Made by a program: the position numbers and the translations under genes. DNA of 64,000 nt from Natronomonas aquatica (lineage in GTDB: Archaea > Halobacteriota > Halobacteria > Halobacteriales > Haloarculaceae): positions 62,001 through 126,000 of the forward strand of contig NZ_JAHLKM010000003.1 in the NCBI RefSeq assembly GCF_024449025.1. Reading direction: 5' to 3'. Under the pieces are notes generated by a model that worked only from the letters and a program-made list of their open reading frames with translations, did not search any database and was not told where the DNA came from. Positions 1 to 8,471 of the stretch are shown piece after piece (the stretch's first letter is position 1; every line of letters starts with the position of its first letter).

Positions 1-156
1 GATCACATGGAACGGAACCCCGGCGACGCCCAGAACAAGCGAGCCCTGCAGAACACCGAATCGAAGATCCGCCGGCTCGTCGACTACTACCGCGGCGACA
101 GGCTCGACGCGGAGTTCACCTACGAGTACGACGAAGCCAAAGAGCTACTGGAATAA
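1..156 (+). CDS. rpsO: 30S ribosomal protein S15, C-terminal part (partial)
   Basis: Frame 1 is open from the first base to a TAA at 154-156 and gives the last 51 residues. The run HMERNPGDAQNKRALQ followed by SKIRRLVDYYR matches the C-terminal helices of archaeal/eukaryal S15 (uS15), which bind 16S rRNA at the three-way junction of the central domain. The start lies outside the window. The next gene starts two bases after the stop, which suggests co-transcription of rpsO with the downstream recJ-like, pcc1 and rps3ae genes. The family call is secure although only part of the protein is visible. Confidence 0.9.
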   Translation, partial: DHMERNPGDAQNKRALQNTESKIRRLVDYYRGDRLDAEFTYEYDEAKELLE

Positions 157-157
157 G

Positions 158-1231
158 ATGGCAGCCGCCGGCCACCCGGAGGACGCGCCCGACCGCGCCG
201 CCGCGACGCTCGCCGACGCCGAGTTCGTTCGGCTGGTCGCGACCGCCGACGGCGACGGTCTGGCAGCGGCGGGGCTGCTCGCCCGTGGGCTCGACGCGGT
301 CGGCGTCCCCTACCAGGCCAGCCTCGCGGCCGTTCCCGAACCGCCGGCGACCGACGCCGATTGCACCGTCGCCGTCGGCCACGCGGCCGGCGACGTGACA
401 CTCCGGGAAGCCCCCCTCGCTCTCGAGGCGGTCTCGATCCTCGAGACGCTGGCACCCGAGACGGTCGATCCCGAACTCGCGCTCGCCGGCGCCGTCTGTG
501 CCGGGACGGAACCGTCCGGACGGCTCCTCGAGCGGGCCGACCTCGATCGACGCCCCGGCGTGGCGATCCCGACCGCCGACCCCGTCGCCGGTCTCTCGAG
601 TTCGACGCTCGTTCATGCGGACTTTTCGGGCGATATCGAGGCGACCGAGGCGGCGCTTGCCGACCTCGACGATCCGGCGGGGCGTCCACTCGCCTCGTTC
701 GTGGCGCTTTCGGCCGTCGAGGACGCGCCGCCGCGGGCCGCCGAGGCGATCGAGCGGGCGCTTCGGCCCTACGCGACAGAGCGGTTCGAAACGCTCGGTG
801 GCTTCGCGGACGTCCTCGATTCGCTCGCCCGAACGCAGCCGGGTACCGGCCTGGCGCTGGCGCTCGGCGGCGACGCCGAACGGGCGGCCAGGGACGTCTG
901 GCGCACCCACGGTCGGCAGGCTCACACGACGCTTCGGTCGGCCGATACCGGCCGATACGAGGGGCTCTACGTGGTCCGGATCGAGGACGCGACGCCGGCG
1001 CTGCTCGGGACCGTCGCCCGGCTCACCTTCCAGTATCGATCGCCGGAGCCGATCGCGCTCGCGGTGATCGATGGCGCGGCGGCCGCCGCCGGCGCGAGGG
1101 CGATCGAGGCCCCGCTGTCGGAGGCGGCCGCCGCTCTCGACGGACGGGCGAGCGTCCGCGAGGGGACAGGCACGGCGACCTTCGACGGTACGGCCGACGA
1201 TTTCACCGCGGCGTTCAGGAGGGCACTGTGA
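158..1231 (+). CDS. RecJ/DHH-family-like protein (archaeal exonuclease RecJ-related)
   Basis: 357 residues. TADGDGLAAAGLL at about residues 29-41 resembles the first motif (DxDG) of DHH-family phosphoesterases, and the long domain that follows fits the archaeal RecJ-like proteins commonly found between rpsO and pcc1 in haloarchaea. I do not see a clear DHH triad: the corresponding strand reads VAVGHAAGD. Nuclease activity is therefore uncertain, and a structural Cdc45/RecJ-type role is an alternative. The ATG follows the rpsO stop by one base and the TGA overlaps the GTG of pcc1, so all belong to one operon. The family is inferred from motif and context; the function is open. Confidence 0.7.
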   Translation: MAAAGHPEDAPDRAAATLADAEFVRLVATADGDGLAAAGLLARGLDAVGVPYQASLAAVPEPPATDADCTVAVGHAAGDVTLREAPLALEAVSILETLAPETVDPELALAGAVCAGTEPSGRLLERADLDRRPGVAIPTADPVAGLSSSTLVHADFSGDIEATEAALADLDDPAGRPLASFVALSAVEDAPPRAAEAIERALRPYATERFETLGGFADVLDSLARTQPGTGLALALGGDAERAARDVWRTHGRQAHTTLRSADTGRYEGLYVVRIEDATPALLGTVARLTFQYRSPEPIALAVIDGAAAAAGARAIEAPLSEAAAALDGRASVREGTGTATFDGTADDFTAAFRRAL

Positions 1232-1455
1232 CCGACCGCGCCACGATCCGGACGCGCCACGACCGCCCCGACGTGATCGCGGCCGCGCTGTCGCCCGACA
1301 ACACCGACGAAATGTCGACGCGCGTCGAGGACGGTGACGCGGTCGTAACGACGATCGAACGCGACACCGCCGGCGGCCTCCGGACGACGGCCGACGACTA
1401 CGTCGCGAACCTCACAGTCGCACAGCGAATAACCGACACGACAACACAACTATGA
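1228..1455 (+). CDS. pcc1: KEOPS complex subunit Pcc1
   Basis: 75 residues from a GTG that overlaps the stop of the preceding gene (GTGA). Small size, the N-terminal basic strand (RATIRTRHDRPDVIAAALSPDN) and the TADDYVANLTVAQRI helix at the C terminus are typical of Pcc1. Pcc1 dimerises within KEOPS (Kae1-Bud32-Cgi121-Pcc1), which makes the t6A modification at position 37 of ANN-decoding tRNAs. Its stop overlaps the rps3ae start by four bases. The position between a RecJ-like gene and a ribosomal protein gene supports the call. Confidence 0.85.
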   Translation: MTDRATIRTRHDRPDVIAAALSPDNTDEMSTRVEDGDAVVTTIERDTAGGLRTTADDYVANLTVAQRITDTTTQL

Positions 1456-2078
1456 GCGAACGTTCAGTATCCAGACAGAAACAGGAGAAGCGATGGTACA
1501 CCGTGATGGCCCCCGAGATGTTCGACCGGGCCGAACTCGGTGAAACACCCGCCGACGAACCCGAACAGGTCTACGATCGTACGATCGAGACGACGCTCGG
1601 CGAACTGCAGAACGACCCCAGCGAGAACAACACGAAGCTGACCTTCCAGATCACGGACGTCGGCAGCGACACCGCCTACACCGACTTCATCAAACACGAA
1701 CTCACCCGTGACTACCTGCGCAGCCTCACCCGGCGCGGCACCTCGAAGGTCGACGCCTTCGTGACCGTCCTGACGACGGACGATTACCGCGTGCAGGTCC
1801 AGCCCGTCGCCTACACGACGAAGTCGGCGGACCACAGCCAGGAACGGGCAGTCCGGAAGACGATGGTCGAGATGGTCGAAGAGGCCGCCGCCGAGCGGAC
1901 CTTCGAGGGTCTCATCGACAGTATCGTCGAGGGGCGGCTCTCCTCGGCGATCTACAACGAGGCGAAGACGATCTACCCGCTTCGCCGCGTCGAGGTCCAG
2001 AAGACCCGCCTCGAGGCCCGTCCCGAGGAGGTCGCCGCAGAGCAGGAAGCCACCGTCGACGTCGACGAAGAAGCGTAA
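1452..2078 (+). CDS. rps3ae: 30S ribosomal protein S3Ae (eS1)
   Basis: 208 residues, the usual length for archaeal eS1. Diagnostic segments include KRWYTVMAPEMF near the N terminus, the central RRGTSKVDAFVTVLTTDDY and the C-terminal YPLRRVEVQKTRLE. eS1 sits on the platform of the small subunit near the mRNA exit. The ATG overlaps the pcc1 stop (ATGA), so translation is probably coupled. The acidic tail EQEATVDVDEEA is typical of halophilic ribosomal proteins. Confidence 0.95.
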   Translation: MSERSVSRQKQEKRWYTVMAPEMFDRAELGETPADEPEQVYDRTIETTLGELQNDPSENNTKLTFQITDVGSDTAYTDFIKHELTRDYLRSLTRRGTSKVDAFVTVLTTDDYRVQVQPVAYTTKSADHSQERAVRKTMVEMVEEAAAERTFEGLIDSIVEGRLSSAIYNEAKTIYPLRRVEVQKTRLEARPEEVAAEQEATVDVDEEA

Positions 2079-2177
2079 CCCGGTTTTCGCGCGGACCGTT
2101 CCTTTCGACACGTCGCTCCCAGCGGCGGCGTTCCCGAGACCCGGCAACTGATATGCGCCCGCCGCGACGGTCGGCGT

Positions 2178-2768
2178 ATGCTCGTCACGCTCGAGGGGAT
2201 CGACGGGGGCGGCAAGACGACGGTGCTCGAGGCGCTCCGGGAGCGCCTTCCGTCCGAGGGGACCGTCTTCACCCGCGAACCGACCGACTCGTGGTACGGC
2301 GACGCCGTCTCCCGGTCGATCGACGACGCCGACGCCGACCCGCTCGCCGAGCTCTTTCTGTACACCGCCGACCACGCCGACCACCTCGCCCGGGTCGTCC
2401 GCCCGGCGCTCGCCGAGGGGAAACTCGTCGTCTCGGACCGGTACTCGGACTCGCGGTACGCCTACCAGGGGGCGACGCTTTCGGAACGGTTCACGGACCC
2501 GGTCGCGTATATACGATCGGTCCACGAGCCGTTCACCAGGCCGCCCGACGCGACGCTGTATTTCGATCTCCCGGCCGAGACCGGCGCCGAGCGGGCCGGC
2601 GCGACCAACAAGTTCGAGACGGCGGCGTATCTGGAGGACGTACGGGTGAACTACGAACGGCTCCTCGAGGCCGAACCGGACCGCTTTCACCGCATCGACG
2701 CGACACAGCCACGGGAGCGGGTCGTCGAGTCGGCGGTAGCGATCGTCTCCGAGCTGGCCGATATATAA
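2178..2768 (+). CDS. tmk: dTMP kinase (thymidylate kinase)
   Basis: 196 residues. A P-loop GIDGGGKTT (residues 7-15), the [12 protein letters not shown] segment that binds the nucleotide monophosphate, and [12 protein letters not shown] are characteristic of thymidylate kinase, which phosphorylates dTMP to dTDP with ATP in the cytoplasm. The start is an ATG about 100 bases after rps3ae; a further upstream in-frame start is not needed because the protein begins directly with the first beta strand ([10 protein letters not shown]). It stops 36 bases from the convergent sensor-domain gene. Confidence 0.93.
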   Translation: MLVTLEGIDGGGKTTVLEALRERLPSEGTVFTREPTDSWYGDAVSRSIDDADADPLAELFLYTADHADHLARVVRPALAEGKLVVSDRYSDSRYAYQGATLSERFTDPVAYIRSVHEPFTRPPDATLYFDLPAETGAERAGATNKFETAAYLEDVRVNYERLLEAEPDRFHRIDATQPRERVVESAVAIVSELADI

Positions 2769-2804
2769 ACGAGCGGCCCAGCGACGAGTCCGGTGGCGAG
2801 ACGG

Positions 2805-3035
2805 TCACTCCAGACAGATGTAGGTCTTCGTGTCGACGATCGACTCGAGCTCCCGGATCCGTGCGGAAACCGAGTCGATGATCTCGTAGACCTCCCCGGC
2901 CTCGGCCTCGACGATGACGTCGAAGTCCCCGGCGACGACGTTCGCCTCGGTAACGTGATCGACGCCTCCGAGCGTTTCCGACAGCGTCTTGGTCTCGCCC
3001 GTCGCCGCTTTCACCATGATAAAGGCACGCACCAT
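2805..3035 (-). CDS. Stand-alone Lrp/AsnC ligand-binding (RAM) domain protein
   Basis: 76 residues, corresponding only to the C-terminal RAM effector domain of Lrp/AsnC regulators (beta-alpha-beta-beta-alpha-beta); there is no helix-turn-helix. Typical strands are AFIMVKAATGE, ANVVAGDFDVIVEAE and KTYICLE. Such proteins bind small ligands, often amino acids, as oligomers and can modulate partners. A paralogue of the same length lies at 44713-44943 and shares MVKA.TG and VAGD.DVI. The gene is monocistronic. The partner and ligand are unknown. Confidence 0.82.
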   Translation of the reverse strand: MVRAFIMVKAATGETKTLSETLGGVDHVTEANVVAGDFDVIVEAEAGEVYEIIDSVSARIRELESIVDTKTYICLE

Positions 3036-3199
3036 GGTAACACATTCCTTGGAGCGACGAAAAGTCTTTTCGGGCCGATGCTGGGCGAGGGTTCAAATAC
3101 GGAAACGGGACCAATCGCCGTATGCGCTGACAACCGGCGGTCGGCCCCCGAGGCGAAAGCGCGGGGCGAGGGTCGACCGGGGGGAGCTCCGCCTGTTCG

Positions 3200-4183
3200 C
3201 TACAGAGTCAACCCGCGTATCGAGACGCTGTCCCCCGATTCGACGCGGCCGATGACCCGTGCGTCCTCGAGTTCCCCGGCGACGTGTTCGGCGTCGGACG
3301 CCGGTAGCGCGGCGACGAAGCCCGTCCCCATATTGAACGTCCGGTGCATCTCCTCGTCGGAGACGTTCCCCTCCTCTTGGACGAACTCGAAGACCGGATC
3401 GATCCCGAAGGGATCCTCGATGACGTAGCCGTACTCGCCCATCCGCCGGAGGTTCGTCCAGCCGCCGCCGGTGATGTGAGCCGCGGCGTGGGTCTCGGCC
3501 GCGTGTAACGGGTCGAGCAGCTCACGGTAGATCCGGGTAGGTTCCAGAAGTACCTCCCCGATCGTCCGTGATTCGTCGTACGGGAAGGGGTCGGTGTAGG
3601 CGTGGTCGCGGGTGACCGCCTCGCGTGCGAGCGTGAGCCCGTTGGAGTGGATCCCCGAGGCGGGAACCCCGACGAGGCGGTCGCCCGGCTGCGCTTTGTC
3701 GTCGAATAGCTCTGTCTCGGTCGCCAGCCCGACGCAGGCGCCGGCGAGATCGAGCCCCCGTATCACCTCCGGCATCACCGCGGTTTCGCCGCCGACCAGC
3801 GCCAGCCCCGCACGTTCGGCGCCCTCGGCGAGCCCGTCGCCGATCCGTTCGGCGGTCTCGTCGTCGGGCGCTTCGACGGCGAGATAATCGACGAAGGCGA
3901 CCGGCGTCACGCCCGTCGCGATGAGGTCGTTCGCGTTCATAGCGATGCAATCGATCCCGACCGTCGAGTAATCGCCGAGCGCCTCGGCGATCAGGAGCTT
4001 CGTTCCGACGCCGTCGGTCGCCAGCGCCAGGTACCGGTCGCCGATGTCGATCAACCCGGCGTAATCTCCCTCGAACTCGCCGATCGCGCCGACGAGCGCC
4101 GCGGTGGCGGCCTCGCTGTCGTCGATATCGACGCCCGCCTCCGAGTAGGTGAGCCCCTCCGGGGGCTCCGTATCGTCGCTCAT
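3200..4183 (-). CDS. purM: Phosphoribosylformylglycinamidine cyclo-ligase (AIR synthetase)
   Basis: 327 residues from ATG at 4183. It begins GLTYSEAGVDIDDSEAA, the standard PurM N terminus, followed by ATDGVGTKLLIAEAL, GIDCIAMNANDLIATG and GGETAVMPEV, and ends in the C-terminal PurM domain (HITGGGWTNLRR, FNMGTGF). The enzyme makes 5-aminoimidazole ribotide from FGAM using ATP in purine synthesis. The frame stays open upstream of the ATG, but the family N terminus fixes the start. No other purine genes lie nearby. Confidence 0.95.
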   Translation of the reverse strand: MSDDTEPPEGLTYSEAGVDIDDSEAATAALVGAIGEFEGDYAGLIDIGDRYLALATDGVGTKLLIAEALGDYSTVGIDCIAMNANDLIATGVTPVAFVDYLAVEAPDDETAERIGDGLAEGAERAGLALVGGETAVMPEVIRGLDLAGACVGLATETELFDDKAQPGDRLVGVPASGIHSNGLTLAREAVTRDHAYTDPFPYDESRTIGEVLLEPTRIYRELLDPLHAAETHAAAHITGGGWTNLRRMGEYGYVIEDPFGIDPVFEFVQEEGNVSDEEMHRTFNMGTGFVAALPASDAEHVAGELEDARVIGRVESGDSVSIRGLTL

Positions 4184-4233
4184 ACCCAAACCGGCGGTCG
4201 AACGGAGCAAAAACGCGTCGGTTGAGCCCCGGC

Positions 4234-4884
4234 TCAAAACGACGGGAACCCGACGAAAAGGACCGAGCCGACGGTGAGCAACGCGGATCCGGCGAAGACG
4301 GCGGCGAAGACGGGGCGGCTCCAGGAGAGTACGGTCCGTCCGTCGAGCGGACCGAAGGGAACCATATTGAACGCCGCCAGGAAGGCGTTGACGAGCACGC
4401 CGAGCCCGCCGACCTTCCCGGGGAACCCCGGAAGGAAGGCAAACGGCAGGAACGCACCGACCAGCACGACGTTCGTCAGCGGTCCGGCGACGGAGACCAG
4501 TCCGCGCTGTCTGGGCGTGATCCGGCCGCGGTGATAGACGGCTCCCGGGGCGGCGAAGAGAAACCCGGCGAATGCGGCCCCGACACACAGCGCCAGCATC
4601 CGGTAGTCGGCCCTGAAGGACGCGATCTGGCCGAACCGGATCGCGACGACCTTGTGGGCGAGTTCGTGGAGGAGAAAGCCGATCCCGACGGTCAACATAC
4701 TGGCTGCGAACACGCGAGCGAAAAGCGGCGATAAAAGCGCCGGTAGCACCTCCAGGAAGACGCTGTGACCGGTCGCGACGATGATGAACACCCCGAAAGC
4801 GATGCCGAGTGCGACCCACGCGACGGCGAGATCGCGGAGTTCGCTGGCGGAAAACTCGATCCCGCCGACCCGCAGTGTGTTCAT
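4234..4884 (-). CDS. Site-2-protease-like M50 membrane metalloprotease
   Basis: 216 residues with about six hydrophobic segments. HELAHK (H73, E74, H77) is the zinc-binding HExxH motif inside a membrane helix, and FNMVPFGPLDG (about residues 172-182) supplies the third ligand, Asp181, in the xPxxPLDG motif. M50 proteases cut substrates within the membrane; the substrate here is not known. The ATG overlaps the stop of the upstream TraB-family gene by four bases, so the two are translated together. Confidence 0.88.
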   Translation of the reverse strand: MNTLRVGGIEFSASELRDLAVAWVALGIAFGVFIIVATGHSVFLEVLPALLSPLFARVFAASMLTVGIGFLLHELAHKVVAIRFGQIASFRADYRMLALCVGAAFAGFLFAAPGAVYHRGRITPRQRGLVSVAGPLTNVVLVGAFLPFAFLPGFPGKVGGLGVLVNAFLAAFNMVPFGPLDGRTVLSWSRPVFAAVFAGSALLTVGSVLFVGFPSF

Positions 4885-6386
4885 GTGAGCCCCCCGAACA
4901 GGATCTCGAGGCTGTTCCGGGCGGCTTCGATCATCAGTCGGGCGACGCCGCTTGCGCCTTCGATCCCCGATCCGGCGAACAGATACGGCAGCAGCACCGT
5001 CGCGAAAACCACGCTGCCGATGAAGCTGCCGACGTTCGTCAAAGCGACGATCATGATGAGCCGGAAGAGCGGCACCGCTTTGAGTTCCCGCCACAGCTGT
5101 CCCATCGGGGTCTCCTGGTCGGACATGATCTCGTTGAGCGTCGAGATGTCTCCGACGTTGACATCGAGGTACCGCAACTCGACGTAGCCGGCGAACCATC
5201 CCGGCGCGAGCAGCGGGTTCACACTCGTCAGCCACGCGACGGCACCGCCGACGCTCGCGGAGCGCCAGTGGGCTCCGGCGAGTTTGGCGAGCCCGAAAGC
5301 GAGGATCCCGTTGACGAGGAACCACGCCGCGAACAGCCGAACGAGCAACTCGCCGGACGCTCCCTCGACGCCGGTGTAGGTCGCGATCGCCAGCAGAGCG
5401 AAGAAGACGAGAAAGCCGAGCGTGAACAGGTAGCCGAACACCTTATAAATCGAGAACCGGCTCCCGGACGTTCGGCCGGTCAGCGTCTCTATCGGCGGCA
5501 AAAGCGACGGCGTCTCGAGGTATCGTTCGATCCCCTCGCGGTGGCCCGCGCCGACGACGGCGACGACGTCGTGTCCCTGATCGCGCAACGAGACGAGCTG
5601 GTGGGCGATGTAGGCGTCGCGCTCGTCGATGAGCGCCTCGGCGCCCCCCGGCGAGAACCGGCGGAACTCCTCCATCATCGCGCCGACGACGTCAGTGTCC
5701 GTCATCCGTTCGATGTCGATCTCACCCAGATCGTCCTCCTCGGGGACGAGACGCGTCAATACGAGGGTCAGACCCACTCCGATAACGAGCCCGAGTCCGA
5801 GCGCGACGAGGACCGTATCGAGGACGTCGACGAAAAAACCCGATCCGAGCGCGTCGGGGACGACGAAGGGGCCGCCGAATGCGCCGGCAAGGACAGAGAC
5901 GACGAGGGAGATCCCGATCCCGATTCCCAGACCGACCTCGACGGGCTCGGCGAGTCCGACCGCGAGGCTTCCACCCAGTTTGAGTTTCTCGAGAACGGAG
6001 AGTCTGGCCCAAAAGCGTTGGATCGTGACCTGGATGTCCCGGTCGACGAGCGCGACGCCGATCCCCAGCCCCTCGGCGGTGTCGATCGCGGCTTTCATAT
6101 CGGCGCCCGGCTCGATGTCGAACCGGTCGCCGAGCCGCGCCTGCACGTACGAAAGCATCCAGTACGCGAGGAACTGATAGACCGTGTTTCCTTTCAGGAG
6201 ATCGCCGGCCTCGAGGTCCTCGGGTGTTTCACCGCGGAGCTGTCGGTAGCGTCCCTCGTCGAGTTCGACAGCGACGACGTCCGGCTGTTCCGTCTCGATA
6301 ACGGACTCGACCTCCTCGACGCTGGCCTCGGAGACGTGTGCGGTTCCGACGACCCTGACAGAACCCTCCCCGGCCTCGCTACTCAT
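4881..6386 (-). CDS. TraB/PrgY-family membrane protein
   Basis: 501 residues from ATG at 6386. The N-terminal TraB domain shows VVGTAHVSEAS, VVAVELDEGRYRQL and, near the end of the domain, VVAVVGAGHREGIERYL, resembling the conserved GTAHVS and GAGH motifs of TraB/PrgY. These resemble metal-dependent peptidase-like folds, and PrgY is known to reduce pheromone activity in enterococci. Two membrane segments interrupt the domain and about six helices follow. It is the first gene of an overlapping pair with the M50 protease gene. The biochemical role in archaea is unknown. Confidence 0.85.
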   Translation of the reverse strand: MSSEAGEGSVRVVGTAHVSEASVEEVESVIETEQPDVVAVELDEGRYRQLRGETPEDLEAGDLLKGNTVYQFLAYWMLSYVQARLGDRFDIEPGADMKAAIDTAEGLGIGVALVDRDIQVTIQRFWARLSVLEKLKLGGSLAVGLAEPVEVGLGIGIGISLVVSVLAGAFGGPFVVPDALGSGFFVDVLDTVLVALGLGLVIGVGLTLVLTRLVPEEDDLGEIDIERMTDTDVVGAMMEEFRRFSPGGAEALIDERDAYIAHQLVSLRDQGHDVVAVVGAGHREGIERYLETPSLLPPIETLTGRTSGSRFSIYKVFGYLFTLGFLVFFALLAIATYTGVEGASGELLVRLFAAWFLVNGILAFGLAKLAGAHWRSASVGGAVAWLTSVNPLLAPGWFAGYVELRYLDVNVGDISTLNEIMSDQETPMGQLWRELKAVPLFRLIMIVALTNVGSFIGSVVFATVLLPYLFAGSGIEGASGVARLMIEAARNSLEILFGGLT

Positions 6387-6561
6387 TGTCGGGATCTGTC
6401 GGGCGAGGGGTTTACGTGTGTCGGGACACGGACGGGCTCGTACCGCCCTGATCGTCCTGAGTCGGGCCGGACGGCGGTATCGACTGCCGGGCGGGGCCGC
6501 GGGGCGCCACGCCACGGCGTATCGTGTAGACTTTCTCCCGGCGCGACCGAGGGGACGGACG

Positions 6562-6999
6562 ATGCCCGATCTCCTCGAGACCGTCATCGAGAACCGATGG
6601 ATGGTACAGCCGAACCACGCGAACAACCTCGATACCGCCCACGGGGGGAACGTGATGAAGTGGATGGATGAGGCGGGCGCGATGAGCGCGATGCACTTTA
6701 CCGGTGAAACGTGTGTGACGGCGCACATGGACGAAGTGAATTTCAAACAGCCGATCCCGGTGGGCGATATCGCACTGGTAAAGTCCTACGTCTACCGGGC
6801 GGGCGAACACAGCGTGCGCGTCCGGACACGGGTGTTCCGCGAGAACCCGGGGAAGACTGAGACGGAACTCACCACGGAGTCGTATATGATCTTCGTCGCC
6901 ATCGACGAGGACCGGAACACGACGTCGGTCCCGGAGCTGACCGTCGGCTCCGAGCGGGGCGAACGGCTCCGGGAGGAGGCGCTTTCGGACGCCCCCTGA
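6562..6999 (+). CDS. Acyl-CoA thioesterase, hotdog fold
   Basis: 145 residues. NHANNLDTAHGGNVMKWMD is the YciA/BACH-type hotdog motif: the Asn, the HGG turn and the long hotdog helix with its Asp. The second half, VYRAGEHSVRVRTRVF, forms the outer strands. Enzymes of this type hydrolyse acyl-CoA to free acid and CoA. The ATG chosen gives a protein starting immediately before the first helix; upstream in-frame sequence does not look coding. Substrate chain length cannot be read from sequence. Confidence 0.85.
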   Translation: MPDLLETVIENRWMVQPNHANNLDTAHGGNVMKWMDEAGAMSAMHFTGETCVTAHMDEVNFKQPIPVGDIALVKSYVYRAGEHSVRVRTRVFRENPGKTETELTTESYMIFVAIDEDRNTTSVPELTVGSERGERLREEALSDAP

Positions 7000-7009
7000 C
7001 GCGGTCCGG

Positions 7010-7429
7010 TCAGCGGACCACGGTGACTGGAACCGACGCGCGCCTGACGACCGTCTCCGCGACGCTCCCGAGCAGGATCCGCGAGAGCCCGTCGCGTCCG
7101 TGACTTCCCATAACGATCGTGTCGACGTCGTGTTCCTCGGCGTGCTCGAGGATCGTCCGGGGCGGCCGTCCGACGACGACGTCGGTCTCGACGTCGGTGT
7201 CGAACGCCTCGGCGGCCTCGGCCAACAGCTCCCGGCCGCTCTCTCCGGCTTTTTCGTACCATTCCTCCCAGTATCCCGGAACCACCGCGTCCGGGGGCGC
7301 GCTGTAGCCCGCCTCGGCGAGATCGAGCACGTACAGCAGGACGATCTCGTCGTCGTCGTGCTCGTCGTCGGCGTACGAGACGGCCGCCTCGGCCCCCTCG
7401 GAGCCGTCGTAGGGGATCAACACTCGCAT
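7010..7429 (-). CDS. Universal stress protein (UspA family)
   Basis: 139 residues with N-terminal MRVLIPYDGSEGAEAA and C-terminal DTIVMGSHGRDGLSRILLGSVAE, which contains the G-2x-G-9x-G(S/T) ATP-binding signature. It is therefore an ATP-binding-type Usp. It converges on the thioesterase gene with only ten bases between stops. Two other Usp genes occur in the window (51863 and 62868). The specific stress role is unknown. Confidence 0.9.
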   Translation of the reverse strand: MRVLIPYDGSEGAEAAVSYADDEHDDDEIVLLYVLDLAEAGYSAPPDAVVPGYWEEWYEKAGESGRELLAEAAEAFDTDVETDVVVGRPPRTILEHAEEHDVDTIVMGSHGRDGLSRILLGSVAETVVRRASVPVTVVR

Positions 7430-7505
7430 CGTCGCCGTATCTTACGGGTCGAAACAAATACGTTTCGCCGACAATCCCCCGATTTCGGCGTTCCGGAGTG
7501 GGTAG

Positions 7506-7964
7506 TCACTCGAAATCCGGGAGATCGTCGGGGGCCTCGTAGTCGGCCTCCCAGTCGATGTAGTCGGCCTTGAGGGTTCGGCTGACCGTATCGCCCAACT
7601 CGGCCAGCGCCGCGTTGATCTCCGAAACCGTCTCCCACGACTCCAGGTCCGGGTGAAGCCCCCGTTCCTTCCAGTCTTCGGGGATGCCGGGCGCGTGATA
7701 GCCGACCCGGTCAGCGAAGGAGTCCCAGAAGAAATCGAAGTGTTCGAGCATGCCGAGATCGGACACGATTTCGAACTCGCGTTCGTCGACGTCGGTCCGG
7801 TCGGCCCACGCCTCGAAGGCCTGCTCCCAGGCACCCTCTCGGAGCAGCTCCTCGATCTCCTCGCGTTTGTAATCGGTCTCGCCGACGACCTCGGCGTCCT
7901 CGTACTCGTTCGGATCGATCTCCTCGAGTTCCGGCGGCTCGGACGGTTCGACGTCAAGGGACAT
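7506..7964 (-). CDS. Conserved haloarchaeal hypothetical protein
   Basis: 152 residues, strongly acidic, no membrane segment and no recognisable motif. The N terminus (about 30 residues) is rich in Glu/Pro and probably disordered; the rest is predicted helical, with aromatic-rich segments such as HFDFFWDSFADRVGYHAPGIP. The ATG at 7964 begins a typical acidic haloarchaeal tail, while further upstream the frame is Arg-rich and looks non-coding. I do not recognise the family. Confidence 0.7.
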   Translation of the reverse strand: MSLDVEPSEPPELEEIDPNEYEDAEVVGETDYKREEIEELLREGAWEQAFEAWADRTDVDEREFEIVSDLGMLEHFDFFWDSFADRVGYHAPGIPEDWKERGLHPDLESWETVSEINAALAELGDTVSRTLKADYIDWEADYEAPDDLPDFE

Positions 7965-8108
7965 GTTCCGTGTTCGTTCGGGGCGGGAATAACCGTATCG
8001 TCTCACCCGATCGAACGAACCCCCGTCCCGTGGCGTCCGGCCGCCCCGACACTGTCCGCTCGAAGAATCCGGCGGATACTTGATTACCGTGGGGGCCGAA
8101 CCGCCGGT

Positions 8109-8309
8109 ATGGCTGTCGAGATCGTGCCGCCGACCCGGCGGATCTGCGAGCGCTGTGGGCGAACCGACGTCTGGGACGAGACGGACGAAAACTGGGTCAT
8201 CACAGAGGAGGACGGCGAACCGCAAACCGGAAACAAACACTGTATCCACGAGTGGGATATAAACGGCCAGTACAACCCGATAGCCGAGGAATCGGACGCG
8301 GACGCCTGA
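8109..8309 (+). CDS. HEWD-type small zinc-binding protein
   Basis: 66 residues. CERCGRTDVWDETDENW supplies a CxxC pair, and KHCIHEWDINGQYNPI supplies a Cys and His plus the HEWD motif that names this small haloarchaeal family. Together Cys, Cys, Cys and His could bind one zinc. No function is established that I know of. The gene stands alone between two genes on the opposite strand. Confidence 0.75.
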   Translation: MAVEIVPPTRRICERCGRTDVWDETDENWVITEEDGEPQTGNKHCIHEWDINGQYNPIAEESDADA

Positions 8310-8317
8310 TTTCGGCC

Positions 8318-8353
8318 GTCTACGTCATCCCCTGCGGCCGACTGTCTACGTCA
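8318..8353 (+). repeat. Short direct repeat in intergenic region
   Basis: The ten-base word GTCTACGTCA occurs at 8318-8327 and again at 8344-8353, 26 bases apart, each preceded by a GGCCG-containing stretch. It lies just after the HEWD gene. It could be a duplicated binding site or chance; nothing else is visible in the 160-base gap. Confidence 0.35.
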
Positions 8354-8471
8354 CTATCCTGTAGCACATCCGGGATCCGACGATCTTGATCGAAAAGCGG
8401 CTGGCGGCCCGTGTCAACCAGTCCGACGGCATCGCGAGTTCACCGATAGGACTGCGAGCGCCCGGTGGTCG

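Noticed and set aside
4809-6671. Long open frame on the plus strand opposite the TraB-family gene
   Set aside because: Composition is Arg/Asp/Glu-rich without motifs and mirrors codon bias of the real gene on the minus strand, a common shadow in G+C-rich DNA.
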